Positions 1 to 8,171 of a stretch of 64,000 bases of DNA are shown piece after piece. The position numbers and the translations under genes were made by a program. Location: positions 299,605-363,604 of the forward strand of contig CAJOCQ010000002.1 in assembly GCA_905233135.1 (NCBI GenBank). Reading direction: 5' to 3'. Numbering within the stretch: position 1 is the first letter of the stretch; each line of letters begins with the position of its first letter. The notes under the pieces are model-generated. The model ran no database searches. It was not told the origin of the DNA and was given only the letters and a program-made list of their open reading frames with translations. The stretch is from an uncultured Selenomonadaceae bacterium (GTDB lineage: Bacteria > Bacillota > Negativicutes > Selenomonadales > Selenomonadaceae).

Positions 1-150
1 GAAGAAAGAAAAGCCACCTAAAAGAAAGAAACTTTTCGCCCGTCAAGCCGCTCGGTTTCAAGTACGCTCATAGTCAGTGAGCCCCTTTTGGGGGCGCAAA
101 CTTTTTCCGACGCATCTAAAAAATAGCAAGCTGCGGCGAGGAGACGGGCG
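1..150 (-). repeat. Palindromic intergenic element, copy A (cut by left edge)
   Basis: Core at 37-150 bounded by CGCCCGTCA and GACGGGCG, with an internal hairpin GCCCC-TTTT-GGGGGC at 81-95. Read on the minus strand it has the same order as the copies at 21512, 24713 and 57227: core first, then a polypyrimidine hairpin that here runs off the left edge (GGTGG type, as in the copy at 20081). It lies downstream of glnA. Confidence 0.7.
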
Positions 151-190
151 TATTACCACCATTGACGAGTTGCACTTTTCAGGTTAGGAA

Positions 191-250
191 GTAGAAATTG
201 CCGCGCGTCCTGCGCGAGTGGCGGCTCACATCACGTTCGCCGCTTCTTTT
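191..250. repeat. Short GC-rich hairpin repeat downstream of glnA
   Basis: About 58 bases almost identical to 34027-34090. On the plus strand GCCGC can pair with GCGGC (enclosing a GCGC hairpin), and the same GCGGC can pair with a later GCCGC that is followed by T-rich sequence, so two mutually exclusive stems are possible. Both copies sit directly after the stop codon of a minus-strand gene. Confidence 0.6.
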
Positions 251-252
251 AT

Positions 253-2136
253 TTAGATAATATTTTTTTCGTAAGCGTCATACAAAGATTTGAGTTCTTC
301 AACTTTTTCATAAATTTCAGTTTGCAACGCGGAGGCTTTATCGTATTTGCCCGAAGTCAGCGCGTTAATTAATTGCGTAAATAAAGATTTTTGGTCGATT
401 GAATCTTTGGCGAGTTCTGCGCGAAGTTTGAAAATTTTGTTCCAGTTATAGGCGTCTTGGTCAGTTACAAAATCTGAATGAATTTTTTTCGCCTTGCGTA
501 CGAGCGTGCGCATTTCGGGCAAAATTCGGGAAATTAATTCTGTCTTCCAACGCAACAGTGCGCCTTCCCTGAAGCCGTTAATGATTCTTTCGTGCAACGC
601 GCCGCCTGATGAAATTATTTTTACTTTGTCGGGGAATTTTTCAAACGCCGCCATATTTTCCCAAACTGTTGCAGGCGGCTTGCCAAAAAGTTTATCTCTT
701 TCTTCAGCGGTATAATCTTCAAAAACATCCTTTTCGCTTCTGTAAGCGCGGTCTTTTTCAAGATAAAAACCTTCAACGCCCGCGTCTTTGCTAAGCTCCG
801 CCAAAAGTGAATCCGTCGTATGGTGTACCGCCATTTTTATCCCGTCGATAATTGCCGAATACGACGCCGCCAAAACTAAATAAATATTGCTGTAAGGGTT
901 GCAGGCGCGCAATTCAAAACGTGTTGCCATTGGGTTTTCAAGGTCACGAATCAAACTGACTAAAATTGTACGATTGCGACTCGGAAATTTCGGCGTATGT
1001 CCCAAACTCGTAACAATGCAAACGGGAGCTTCAAAGCCAGGTTTCAATCTGTTCAAAGAATCATTCGTCGAACTTACAAAGGGATTAATAACCTCGTAAT
1101 TTTTCAGCAAGCCCATTAACGCGCCGTAACCAACCGCACTCATATAATCTTTTTCGGGATTTTTGGCGGCGAAGAGGTTAAACATTTTGCCTTCGGCAGT
1201 AACGGCGGCTAAGCCAATGTGCGTATGTTCGCCGTTTCCTGCAAGCCCTATCATAGGCTTTGCTTTAAAACTTACTTCAAGCCCGTTGGCGCGGAAAATT
1301 TCTTTAACAACAGTGCGCACAATAATTTCATTGTCGGCCGCCTGCACCGCGTCAGAAAATCTCCAGTCAATTTCCAACTGTTCGCAGACGTGCGTTAAAT
1401 GCCCGCTCTCGTCAATTTGCGCCTTCAAGCCGCCAACTTCTTTATGCCCCATTTCCACATTTAAGCCGTATTTGTCAAGCTCCGCCAAACTTTGTTCAAG
1501 CGCACATCTAACCGCGCCGTGCGTTCTTTCCCAATATTGCTCTTGCATAACTTGCGACGCCGTCATTTCCTCAACGGCGGCCTCTTCAAGCGGCGTCTTT
1601 ACCCAAAATTCAAGCTCCGTTGCAGCTGTAAAAACTATGTCAACAACATCTTTACCATTGAAAATTGTACCGCTGATTTCGGGATAATGGTGGAACAAGT
1701 CAACCAATTCTTTTTTGACGTTAATTAAAGTGTCAGTCAAAACTGCGCGAGAATCAACGCGCTTGCCTTCGTGAATCAAGAAACTTGGAATGCGTAAAGT
1801 TCCTACGGGGCGATTTGTCAAGTTATCGTAGTTTTCAAAATTATAATCGACGAACCAATTAACCGAAGAATCAACAGGCATATCGACTTTGGCGTTGTTA
1901 ATTGTAGCAATTCCCGGCAAAACTACGCTTGAGCCGTCAGTTTGCACGGCGCGCCCCGCGTAAAATTCGTCAATATCTTTGATAAAAATTCGCACGGGAA
2001 TTTTTTCGTCCGTATCGTTGCCGGCTAAATCTATTCCCATTAACGACACAAATTTTATTTCGGGGTGGTCGCGCAGGAGTTTTATAATTTCCTCTTTTGG
2101 GGTATTCGCTTTTATTGTGTAAAGTAAATCTGCCAT
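253..2136 (-). CDS. glnA: Glutamine synthetase, long type I-like form
   Basis: Makes glutamine from glutamate, ammonia and ATP in the cytoplasm. The 627 residues keep the type I order: TELEFW near 173, HKEVGG near 231, NGEHTH near 301 in the position of the usual NGSGMHxH, then RLKPGFEAP and RFELRACNP. Type I enzymes are normally 440-470 residues; the surplus is an acidic insert before HKEVGG and about 100 helical residues at the C-terminus. ATG start with AAAGGAG just upstream. A bidirectional terminator at 2212-2243 separates the gene from the CRISPR array, so it probably has its own promoter in 2137-2211. Family is clear; the subfamily is not. Confidence 0.9.
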   Translation of the reverse strand: MADLLYTIKANTPKEEIIKLLRDHPEIKFVSLMGIDLAGNDTDEKIPVRIFIKDIDEFYAGRAVQTDGSSVVLPGIATINNAKVDMPVDSSVNWFVDYNFENYDNLTNRPVGTLRIPSFLIHEGKRVDSRAVLTDTLINVKKELVDLFHHYPEISGTIFNGKDVVDIVFTAATELEFWVKTPLEEAAVEEMTASQVMQEQYWERTHGAVRCALEQSLAELDKYGLNVEMGHKEVGGLKAQIDESGHLTHVCEQLEIDWRFSDAVQAADNEIIVRTVVKEIFRANGLEVSFKAKPMIGLAGNGEHTHIGLAAVTAEGKMFNLFAAKNPEKDYMSAVGYGALMGLLKNYEVINPFVSSTNDSLNRLKPGFEAPVCIVTSLGHTPKFPSRNRTILVSLIRDLENPMATRFELRACNPYSNIYLVLAASYSAIIDGIKMAVHHTTDSLLAELSKDAGVEGFYLEKDRAYRSEKDVFEDYTAEERDKLFGKPPATVWENMAAFEKFPDKVKIISSGGALHERIINGFREGALLRWKTELISRILPEMRTLVRKAKKIHSDFVTDQDAYNWNKIFKLRAELAKDSIDQKSLFTQLINALTSGKYDKASALQTEIYEKVEELKSLYDAYEKNII

Positions 2137-2211
2137 TTTACCAACTCCTTTAAAGTTTTAATTAATTTATCATAAATTAAAATGCTTGTCGATAAAGTAT
2201 ACAGAAATACA

Positions 2212-2243
2212 AAAAAGCCCGCCGAATATAGCGGGCTTTTTTA
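2212..2243. terminator. Bidirectional terminator between CRISPR array and glnA
   Basis: GCCCGC and GCGGGC arms around an 8-base loop, with A6 before and T7 after, so it works in both directions. It would stop leftward transcription leaving the array before glnA. Confidence 0.8.
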
Positions 2244-2245
2244 TT

Positions 2246-3219
2246 GCGCAAAAACCGCAAGCGGTAAGAACAAACGCGCGGGCAGCAGCAAGAGGTTATA
2301 ACTATTTGCGCCGCTAAGGGCGGGTTTCAAAACCGCAAGCGGTAAGAACAAACGCGCGGGGTCCGGGTACAGTTTTGCATCATTCGCGGCAGATATGGCG
2401 GTTTCAAAACCGCAAGCGGTAAGAACAAACGCGCGGGTAGTTTGCATCACTTACGACTGGAGCGCAGTTGAGGAGCAATGGGTTTCAAAACCGCAAGCGG
2501 TAAGAACAAACGCGCGGGTGCGATGATGATTGCAACTAAGAAGTTGTTAAAAGCTAGATGTTTCAAAACCGCAAGCGGTAAGAACAAACGCGCGGGGGTA
2601 TGGAACCCGAAACTGGTAAGTGTAAGTTTCTTGACTAGTTTCAAAACCGCAAGCGGTAAGAACAAACGCGCGGGTCAAGCAAAAAATAAATTACTGATTA
2701 AAAATGTAGGCATCGAGTTTCAAAACCGCAAGCGGTAAGAACAAACGCGCGGGCCGGCGATCACGAAAAAGTATCCGTCGGGCGCCATTTTTATGTTTCA
2801 AAACCGCAAGCGGTAAGAACAAACGCGCGGGTCCAATATTCCTACGGAAAGGAGGCGATAGCCATGCTTAAGGAGTTTCAAAACCGCAAGCGGTAAGAAC
2901 AAACGCGCGGGCGTAACATCTTCATCTACATATAATCTGGTTTTACTTATAGTTTCAAAACCGCAAGCGGTAAGAACAAACGCGCGGGCTGCTTCTCCGT
3001 ACAATCCTGCCAAGGAAACAAACGAAAGTTTCAAAACCGCAAGCGGTAAGAACAAACGCGCGGGTGGTTTTTCTCTTGTGTTGAGGATATGAGATTCTCA
3101 AGTTTCAAAACCGCAAGCGGTAAGAACAAACGCGCGGGCACCTTCACCAACTTTAACGCCCATTATCTTTCCGTCTTCTCCAGTTTCAAAACCGCAAGCG
3201 GTAAGAACAAACGCGCGGG
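2246..3219 (-). CRISPR. CRISPR array, 13 repeats, 12 spacers
   Basis: Thirteen 37-base repeats start at 2246, 2324, 2401, 2482, 2560, 2638, 2717, 2795, 2875, 2952, 3028, 3102 and 3183. Spacers are 37-44 bases. On the plus strand repeats begin GTTTCAAAACC, contain the palindrome ACCGC-AA-GCGGT and end CGCGCGGG. Twelve are identical; the leftmost has CGCA in place of TTTC at its outer end. Read on the minus strand the repeats end in GAAAC and the damaged copy is the leader-distal one, so transcription is probably leftward from a leader at 3220-3480 to the terminator at 2212. No cas gene is in the window. The GAAAC end and long spacers suggest a class 1 (type I or III) repeat, but the subtype cannot be fixed here. 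Confidence 0.97.
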
Positions 3220-3480
3220 AGCAGACCTGTTTTAGCGCGCCCCAATGCGGCTCAAAAGAGGCTTTTGGAAAATGTCTCCAAAACTGCTCCAAGTTCAAAG
3301 ATTTTTGTTAAATTTTTATCAGCTAACTTTCAGAAAACTACCACTCCTTCCCGTCGTTACGCCATTTTTAAATTTTGGAAAAGGTTTTGGTAAAATGGCT
3401 TTGTGCCGTACCCTAAAATCACTTTCCAATTTTCAAAGAGCTAAAATTTTCTACGCGCAAATATTACACCATACTTAAAA
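3220..3480 (-). promoter_or_regulatory. Probable CRISPR leader
   Basis: AT-rich sequence next to the intact, leader-proximal repeat, without a convincing gene. Short overlapping ORFs here have poor composition and no good ribosome site. Called a leader from array polarity only; no leader consensus was recognised. Confidence 0.5.
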
Positions 3481-3694
3481 AATTTGCAAGGAAAATTTTT
3501 ACAAAAAAAACGACGCTGAAAATTTGCGCCGCCTTTGAATTGAAATGTATGAGCAAATTTATTCTTGCGAAACTTCGCAGGAAGTCAAAATTAAAAAATC
3601 CCGAATTGCAAAGCAACGCGGGGCAAATGCAAACAAAAAACTTCGCTTGCAAAAATCCCCTTCCTGTCGCTCGCAGGTCAAATGGTGATTGTTA
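3481..3694 (-). other. Gap between cobalamin riboswitch and CRISPR leader
   Basis: Downstream of the riboswitch on the minus strand there is AGGAAGGGG (near 3661-3669) followed by a TTG-started frame of 62 codons ending at 3464. The predicted peptide is hydrophobic and Phe-rich and resembles no family I know. It could be a small riboswitch-controlled protein, or chance sequence left after a regulated gene was lost. No poly-U terminator is obvious. Confidence 0.3.
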
Positions 3695-3843
3695 ATTGGG
3701 CAATTCTCCTGACTTCGGGTCATTGCTATCTGCGCCTTCTCAAGCTTACGCTCAATGACATTTTTGCAGAATCGCTCTCCGTTACAGTGGCGGGACCGTT
3801 TCGGCTTGTACCGAATTCCTTATTAAGTATTTCTACACCCAAT
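3695..3843 (-). promoter_or_regulatory. Cobalamin riboswitch
   Basis: The minus strand carries the conserved B12 aptamer blocks in order: a GGAAT-type block with a CGG..CCG stem, CGGTCCCGCCACTGTAACGGAGAGC-like sequence at about 3776-3803, GTCATTGAG..GAAGGC, then CAATGACCCGAAGTCAGGAGA and GCC at about 3699-3727. The outer stem ATTGGG/CCCAAT closes it (3838-3843 with 3695-3700). Such aptamers normally control B12 transport or synthesis genes; here the next thing on this strand is a tiny ORF and then the CRISPR array. Confidence 0.92.
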
Positions 3844-3900
3844 CCAATCGATATTCAATTTTCGGTAATATTACGATTTACAAGCGAAGTTGTCAAGAAT

Positions 3901-4701
3901 TTATTTTGCAGGTTTATAATCAACAGGTTTTTGATAGAAGAAAGGTTTATAGGAAGTGTAGCCCATTTTTCTGTAATTTAAAATAGCTTCAGTCGCTCCG
4001 ACGAATAAAATTCCGCCCGGCTTTAACGAATTAAAAAAGTTTGTGTACAGAACGTCTTTAGCTTCTTCGGTAAAATAAATAACAACATTTCTGCATAAAA
4101 TAAAATCGAAGCCGTTTTCAAAGGGATCCTTCAAAAGGTTATGGCGTTTAAATTCTATGACAGATTTAATTTCGGGTTTAATGGCGTATTTGCCGTCGGG
4201 CGTCTTGTCAAAATATTTTGTTTTACGATCGGGGCGCATTGCCTTAATTTCGTTTTCTGAATACACGCCTTTTTTAGCTTTCCCCAAAATATCAATATCC
4301 AAATCGCTTGCCAAAATTCTATGCTTAACATTCGGCGTCAATTCTTTCAAAATAATTGAAAGAGTATACGGCTCCGCGCCAATGGAACAGCCCGCGCTCC
4401 AAATATTTAATTTCGGCGAACTTTTTAAAAGGTACGGCAAAATTTCCTTTTCGACGATGTCATATTTATCGGGGTTGCGGAAAAATTCCGACACGTTAAT
4501 TGTCAAGTATTCGATAAAGCTTGCGAAGTCTTCTTTGTTTTGAGAAACTTTGTCGAAGTATGCAACATAAGAATTCATATCTGCGCGAGTAACAAGGTTG
4601 CCGATACGGCGGCGCATTTGCGGTTCTTTGTAGAGTTGTAAATCAATTCCCGTTTTGACGTTTAATTTTTTCTTAAAAATTTCCCAATCCTTATCGTCCA
4701 T
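3901..4701 (-). CDS. cheR: Chemotaxis protein methyltransferase CheR
   Basis: Methylates glutamates of chemoreceptors using S-adenosylmethionine, setting adaptation together with CheB. The 266 residues match CheR throughout: an N-terminal helical domain with MRRRIGNLV, then TINVSEFFR, a SAM-binding loop IWSAGCSIGAEPYT near 98-111, and NVVIYF plus GGILFVGATEA near the C-terminus. ATG start with TGGAGGG upstream. It stands alone here; a CheB-type methylesterase lies 27 kb away at 31479. No receptor or CheA gene is in the window. Confidence 0.95.
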   Translation of the reverse strand: MDDKDWEIFKKKLNVKTGIDLQLYKEPQMRRRIGNLVTRADMNSYVAYFDKVSQNKEDFASFIEYLTINVSEFFRNPDKYDIVEKEILPYLLKSSPKLNIWSAGCSIGAEPYTLSIILKELTPNVKHRILASDLDIDILGKAKKGVYSENEIKAMRPDRKTKYFDKTPDGKYAIKPEIKSVIEFKRHNLLKDPFENGFDFILCRNVVIYFTEEAKDVLYTNFFNSLKPGGILFVGATEAILNYRKMGYTSYKPFFYQKPVDYKPAK

Positions 4702-4792
4702 AAAAATCCCTCCAATAGTTTTTTGAACATTTTAGCAAAGGCGAAAAATTATTTCAACTACAGAAAAAAACTTGCTTGCAAGGTAAATTTAT

Positions 4793-4800
4793 TATAAAAT
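4793..4800 (+). promoter_or_regulatory. Probable -10 box upstream of 4844
   Basis: TATAAAAT 43 bases before the start codon, with TTGCTTGCAA about 17 bases upstream as a weak -35. It would drive the 4844-8094 gene group. Confidence 0.4.
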
Positions 4801-4843
4801 TTGCGCAGGATTTTGGGAAGTTTTTAACAAGGAGGTTTTAGAA

Positions 4844-5677
4844 ATGGATTTTACAGGGATAGGAAAAATTGGCACATTCGCCAAGCAGAAAAATTTGCTC
4901 TTCGCCGCAAATTACAGAATTAAAACGGGCAAAAGTATCGTTGACGGCAACGGGCGGCTGACGCTTACAAGGGCGACAATGTTTAACAGCATTCAAAGTT
5001 CAAAGAAAAATTCTGTAAGCGCGGCGGACAAAACGCGGCTTGCCTCAATCAAGCAAAAACTTAAAAGCGGCAAAAAACTTTCTGCGGCTGAAATGAGTTA
5101 TTTGAAAGAAAAAGACCCTTCAACCTACAAAAAGGCAAAGTACGCCGATGAAGCGCGCGAAGAATTGAAAACCGAATTGCAACAAGCCGACACCAAACAA
5201 GAGGCGCGACAAGCAGTTATGCGCGCGGTTGCAAAAATTGCGGCTGATTGTTCGGCAGATTTCGACGCGCTGAAAGGCGGCGCAGGCGCAGGCGGCGGAG
5301 GTATAAATTTCGGCGGCGATATTTCGGCTGATATGAGTTTTGGCGGCGCGGAAAATTTTTCGGCTGAAAATATTTCAAGCGGCGAAATTGCAACTGCCGA
5401 AAATCTTACCAACGCAGAAAATCTTTCGACAAATGAAAATTCCTTCGCGCAGAATAATTTGCAAGTTGACGGCGAAGAAAAATCTGAAGGCGCGTCCGAT
5501 ATTCTCGACAAATATATTTATGCAATTCGCGCAGTGCAGGACGAATGGATTAACTTCATAAAATCCGACGAATATAAAAATTTGCCGGAAGATATTTTTG
5601 AAACTCAAGGCGGCAAAAATTTTGTTGACGCTATTTTGGCTTATAAAAAATCTATGGAATACGGGTTGATAAAATGA
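4844..5677 (+). CDS. Hypothetical protein, Gly/Ala- and Asn/Glu-rich
   Basis: No family recognised. 277 residues, ATG with AAGGAGG upstream. Residues 1-60 are basic and may be folded; 60-145 are charged and helical (KKLSAAEMSYLKEKDPSTYKKAK); 145-165 are Gly/Ala-rich; 165-215 are repeats of AEN(F/I/L)S type; 220-277 are helical. No signal peptide or membrane segment. Its last four bases overlap the start of the CsoR-type gene (ATGA), so the two are translationally coupled and may act together. Confidence 0.75.
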   Translation: MDFTGIGKIGTFAKQKNLLFAANYRIKTGKSIVDGNGRLTLTRATMFNSIQSSKKNSVSAADKTRLASIKQKLKSGKKLSAAEMSYLKEKDPSTYKKAKYADEAREELKTELQQADTKQEARQAVMRAVAKIAADCSADFDALKGGAGAGGGGINFGGDISADMSFGGAENFSAENISSGEIATAENLTNAENLSTNENSFAQNNLQVDGEEKSEGASDILDKYIYAIRAVQDEWINFIKSDEYKNLPEDIFETQGGKNFVDAILAYKKSMEYGLIK

Positions 5678-6027
5678 AAAAAGAAAATGAAAATGTCTTT
5701 GAAGACGAATACGAATACGAACACGAGCACATTTTGGCGGATGGTACAGTTATTACACATTCGCACACGCACACTCAAACAAAGGCGGTTTTAAATCGAA
5801 TGGCGCGAATTATCGGGCATATGAAATCGGTTAAGCAAATGGTTGAGGACGGGCGAGACTGCAGCGAAGTTTTAATTCAACTTTCGGCGGTTGACGCGGC
5901 TATTAAATCTGTAAGCCGCGTTATTTTAAGAGACCACGTTGAACATTGCATAGTTGACGCGGTTAAAAGCGGCGACGACAGCACTGTTGAAAAACTTAAT
6001 CAGACAATGGCGTTAATTTTTAAGTGA
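5674..6027 (+). CDS. CsoR/RcnR-family metal-sensing repressor
   Basis: Small all-helical DNA-binding repressor that releases DNA on binding a metal or a reactive sulfur or aldehyde species. The 117 residues carry the family core: RMARIIGHMKSVKQMVEDGRDCSEVL, with the helix-2 Cys, and DHVEHC with the H-x3-C pair, giving the Cys-His-Cys set of copper sensors. The N-terminus is unusually His-rich (HEHEH, HSHTHTQT, residues 13-33) and might bind nickel, cobalt or zinc. It overlaps the preceding gene and leads directly into trxB, so it may regulate this redox group. The ligand is inferred only. Confidence 0.88.
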   Translation: MKKENENVFEDEYEYEHEHILADGTVITHSHTHTQTKAVLNRMARIIGHMKSVKQMVEDGRDCSEVLIQLSAVDAAIKSVSRVILRDHVEHCIVDAVKSGDDSTVEKLNQTMALIFK

Positions 6028-6036
6028 GGTTATTTT

Positions 6037-6981
6037 ATGGCAAAGGAACAGGTTCACAAGGATATTGTAATTATCGGCGCGGGAATGGCGGGCTTAACTG
6101 CCGCAATGTACGCGGGGCGAATGAATCTTGACGTTTTAGTTTTGGAAAATGGAATTGTCGGCGGGCAAATTGCCAACGCTACAGGCATTGAAAATTATCC
6201 CGGCTTTATCAGCGTCAAGGGCGCAGATTTAATTTCGACACTGCAACAACAAGCTGAAAATTTCGGCGCGGTAATTGACGAGTTCGACACAATCAAAAAA
6301 GTTACTCTGCGCGAAAATCCCAAAATCATTGAGACTGAAGAAAAAATTTATTTGGCGGACGTTGTGATAATTGCAAGCGGTATGAATCGCCGCAAACTTC
6401 CCTTGCCTGAAGAAAGAAAATTCGCTGGGTGCGGCGTGCATTACTGCGAACTTTGCGACGGGCATATGTACAACGGAAAAATTATTGCGGTTATGGGCGG
6501 CGGCAACGCAGCTCTTGACGCGGCTAATTTTTTGACGAAGTACACCGACAAACTTTATTTAATCCACCGCAGCGAATTTCGCGCAGATGAAGTTACTCAA
6601 GAAAAAGTTCGTCAAAATCCTAAAATTGAAATTATGTTGCAAACAGAAATTAAGGCGTTGCACGGCGCGGGCAAACTTGAAAATATTGACATTCTCGACA
6701 AAAAAAGCGGCGAAACTAAAAATATTGCAGTGGACGGAATTTTTGTAAATATCGGCGTTGTACCGAATACCGAATTGTTTAAAGATGAATTGAAACTTAC
6801 GGCAAGCGGGCGAATTGCGGCGGGCGAAGATTGCAAAACTGAAATTGAAGGTGTCTTCGCGGCGGGCGATGTTCGAGAAAAAGAAATTCGCCAACTTACA
6901 ACGGCGGCGGCGGACGGTACAACGGCGGCTCTTCTTGCTGAAAAATTGCTGCGCAATTTTAGTAAAAAGGAAAAAGCTTAA
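6037..6981 (+). CDS. trxB: Thioredoxin-disulfide reductase-like flavoprotein
   Basis: FAD-dependent enzyme passing electrons to thioredoxin or glutaredoxin-like partners. 314 residues: FAD motif IIGAGMAGLTAAMYAGR near 11-27, redox pair CELC near 137-140, nucleotide-binding GGGNAALDAANFL near 153, C-terminal VFAAGDVRE. The usual NADPH signature HRRxxFRA is altered to HRSEFRA, lacking the second Arg, so the electron donor may not be NADPH. Nine bases follow the CsoR-type gene and two glutaredoxin-like genes come next, making these the likely substrates. Confidence 0.92.
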   Translation: MAKEQVHKDIVIIGAGMAGLTAAMYAGRMNLDVLVLENGIVGGQIANATGIENYPGFISVKGADLISTLQQQAENFGAVIDEFDTIKKVTLRENPKIIETEEKIYLADVVIIASGMNRRKLPLPEERKFAGCGVHYCELCDGHMYNGKIIAVMGGGNAALDAANFLTKYTDKLYLIHRSEFRADEVTQEKVRQNPKIEIMLQTEIKALHGAGKLENIDILDKKSGETKNIAVDGIFVNIGVVPNTELFKDELKLTASGRIAAGEDCKTEIEGVFAAGDVREKEIRQLTTAAADGTTAALLAEKLLRNFSKKEKA

Positions 6982-7050
6982 AGGATATAGGGATTACAGA
7001 TTCAATTCTCTTTCTCCTAATTCCTTTTTCCTAAATTTCGACTGAAAGGA
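6982..7050 (+). repeat. Intercistronic leader hairpin ending in SD
   Basis: Fills the gap from the trxB stop to the next SD. Arms GGGATTA (6992-6998) and TAATTCC pair with one G-U, and outer AGGA pairs with TCCT. The gap closes with CGACTGAAAGGAG at 7039-7051. Member of the seven-copy family described in the findings. Confidence 0.6.
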
Positions 7051-7059
7051 GAAATTTTC

Positions 7060-7293
7060 TTGGTTAAAGTTTACACGGTTGAAGGATGTCCGTATTGCGA
7101 AAAAGTTAAAAAGTATCTTAAATCCAAAGACGTTGAATTTGAAGCACTTGACATTGAAAAGGACGAAAAGGCACGTGCAGATTGTCTCAAACTTACGGGC
7201 ATTGCCGGCGCGGTTCCCGTTACTACGATTGACGGCGAAAATTACGTTTTGGATTTTGATAAACAAAAACTCGATGAGTTATTATGCTTGTAG
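7060..7293 (+). CDS. Glutaredoxin-like (NrdH-type) protein 1
   Basis: Small thiol-disulfide carrier of 77 residues starting at TTG after AAAGGAG. The thioredoxin-fold pattern is complete: VYTVEGCPYCEKVKKYL with a CPYC active site at 10-13, then a cis-Pro loop AVPVTTIDGENYVLDFD. With trxB just upstream and a Gpx-type peroxidase downstream it probably carries electrons between the two. Whether the organism uses glutathione cannot be judged from here. A near copy follows 12 bases later, so the pair is a tandem duplication. Confidence 0.88.
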   Translation: MVKVYTVEGCPYCEKVKKYLKSKDVEFEALDIEKDEKARADCLKLTGIAGAVPVTTIDGENYVLDFDKQKLDELLCL

Positions 7294-7305
7294 GAGGTTT
7301 TAAAA

Positions 7306-7536
7306 TTGGTTACAGTTTATTCAATTACAAATTGCCCGTGGTGCGATAAGACCAAAAAATATCTTGCGTCAAAGGGCGTAGAATTTGAAGTCCGCAACAT
7401 TGAAGAAAACGAAGACTTTGCTAAAGAATGCTTGCAACTTAGCGGCGATACTATGGTTCCCGTTACAACCGTTGACGGCAAAAATTTTGTGCTCGGCTTC
7501 GATAAAGCGAAAATCGATGAACTTTTGGCAGGTTGA
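7306..7536 (+). CDS. Glutaredoxin-like (NrdH-type) protein 2
   Basis: 76 residues, TTG start after TAGGAGG. Paralogue of the preceding gene with about half of residues identical, but with active site CPWC (10-13) rather than CPYC and MVPVTTVDGKNFVLGFDK as the cis-Pro loop. The CPWC site and conserved LGFDK suggest a slightly different redox potential or partner. Same operon as trxB and the peroxidase. Confidence 0.88.
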   Translation: MVTVYSITNCPWCDKTKKYLASKGVEFEVRNIEENEDFAKECLQLSGDTMVPVTTVDGKNFVLGFDKAKIDELLAG

Positions 7537-7548
7537 GGAGGATTTTTA

Positions 7549-8094
7549 ATGGGCGTTTATGATTTCACCGTTAAAACTAACAAGGGCGTTGAAAAATCTT
7601 TGGCGGATTACAAGGGCAAAGTTTTGCTAATTGTCAATACCGCGTCAAAGTGCGGCTTCACTCCCCAATTTGAAGGCTTGCAAAAACTTTACACGCAGTA
7701 CAAAGACAAAGGCTTGGAAATTCTCGGCTTCCCTTGCAACCAATTCGCCGAACAAGATCCCGGCAGTGCAGAAGAAATTCAAACTTTTTGCAAATTGAAT
7801 TACGGCGTAACTTTCCAGATTTTTGAAAAAGGCGACGTTCGCGGCGAAAATGCTCAACCGCTTTTCAAATATTTAACTGCGCAGAAAAAATTTGAAGGCT
7901 TCAATAAAAATCACCCAATCGCAGAAAAACTTGAGGAAGCTTTAAAAGCAAATTTCCCCGAATACCTCGAAGGCGACGGGATTAAATGGAACTTCACAAA
8001 ATTTTTAATCGACAAAGAAGGCAACGTCATTAAACGTTTTGAACCTACAACAGACCCCGCAGATATTGCGCCCGAAATTGAAAAACTTTTGTAA
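7549..8094 (+). CDS. Glutathione peroxidase-family thiol peroxidase
   Basis: Reduces hydrogen and organic peroxides with thiol electrons. 181 residues, ATG after GAGGAGG. Family signatures: [17 protein letters not shown] with peroxidatic Cys near 36 (Cys, not selenocysteine), [15 protein letters not shown] with the Gln and second Cys, and [13 protein letters not shown] with the Trp/Asn. Bacterial Cys-Gpx enzymes usually use thioredoxin-like reductants, which fits the trxB and glutaredoxin-like genes in the same operon. Last gene before a terminator. Confidence 0.93.
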   Translation: MGVYDFTVKTNKGVEKSLADYKGKVLLIVNTASKCGFTPQFEGLQKLYTQYKDKGLEILGFPCNQFAEQDPGSAEEIQTFCKLNYGVTFQIFEKGDVRGENAQPLFKYLTAQKKFEGFNKNHPIAEKLEEALKANFPEYLEGDGIKWNFTKFLIDKEGNVIKRFEPTTDPADIAPEIEKLL

Positions 8095-8116
8095 AATTTA
8101 ATTTTTCACAAAACTA

Positions 8117-8152
8117 AAAAAGCCGCTCGAAAAAGGGCGGTTATTTTTTTGT
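8117..8152 (+). terminator. Terminator after peroxidase gene
   Basis: Seven-pair stem GCCGCTC/GGGCGGT with an A-rich loop, followed by TTATTTTTTT. Confidence 0.75.
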
Positions 8153-8171
8153 TTAAGTAAAAAATTTTTTA

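Noticed and set aside
2241..3298. Several ORFs of 60-86 codons across the CRISPR array
   Set aside because: They repeat the same translated repeat unit in each spacer interval and have no ribosome sites; they are shadows of the array.
3245..3478. Plus-strand ORF of 77 codons between array and riboswitch
   Set aside because: No ribosome site and composition of random AT-rich sequence; the area is better explained as CRISPR leader.
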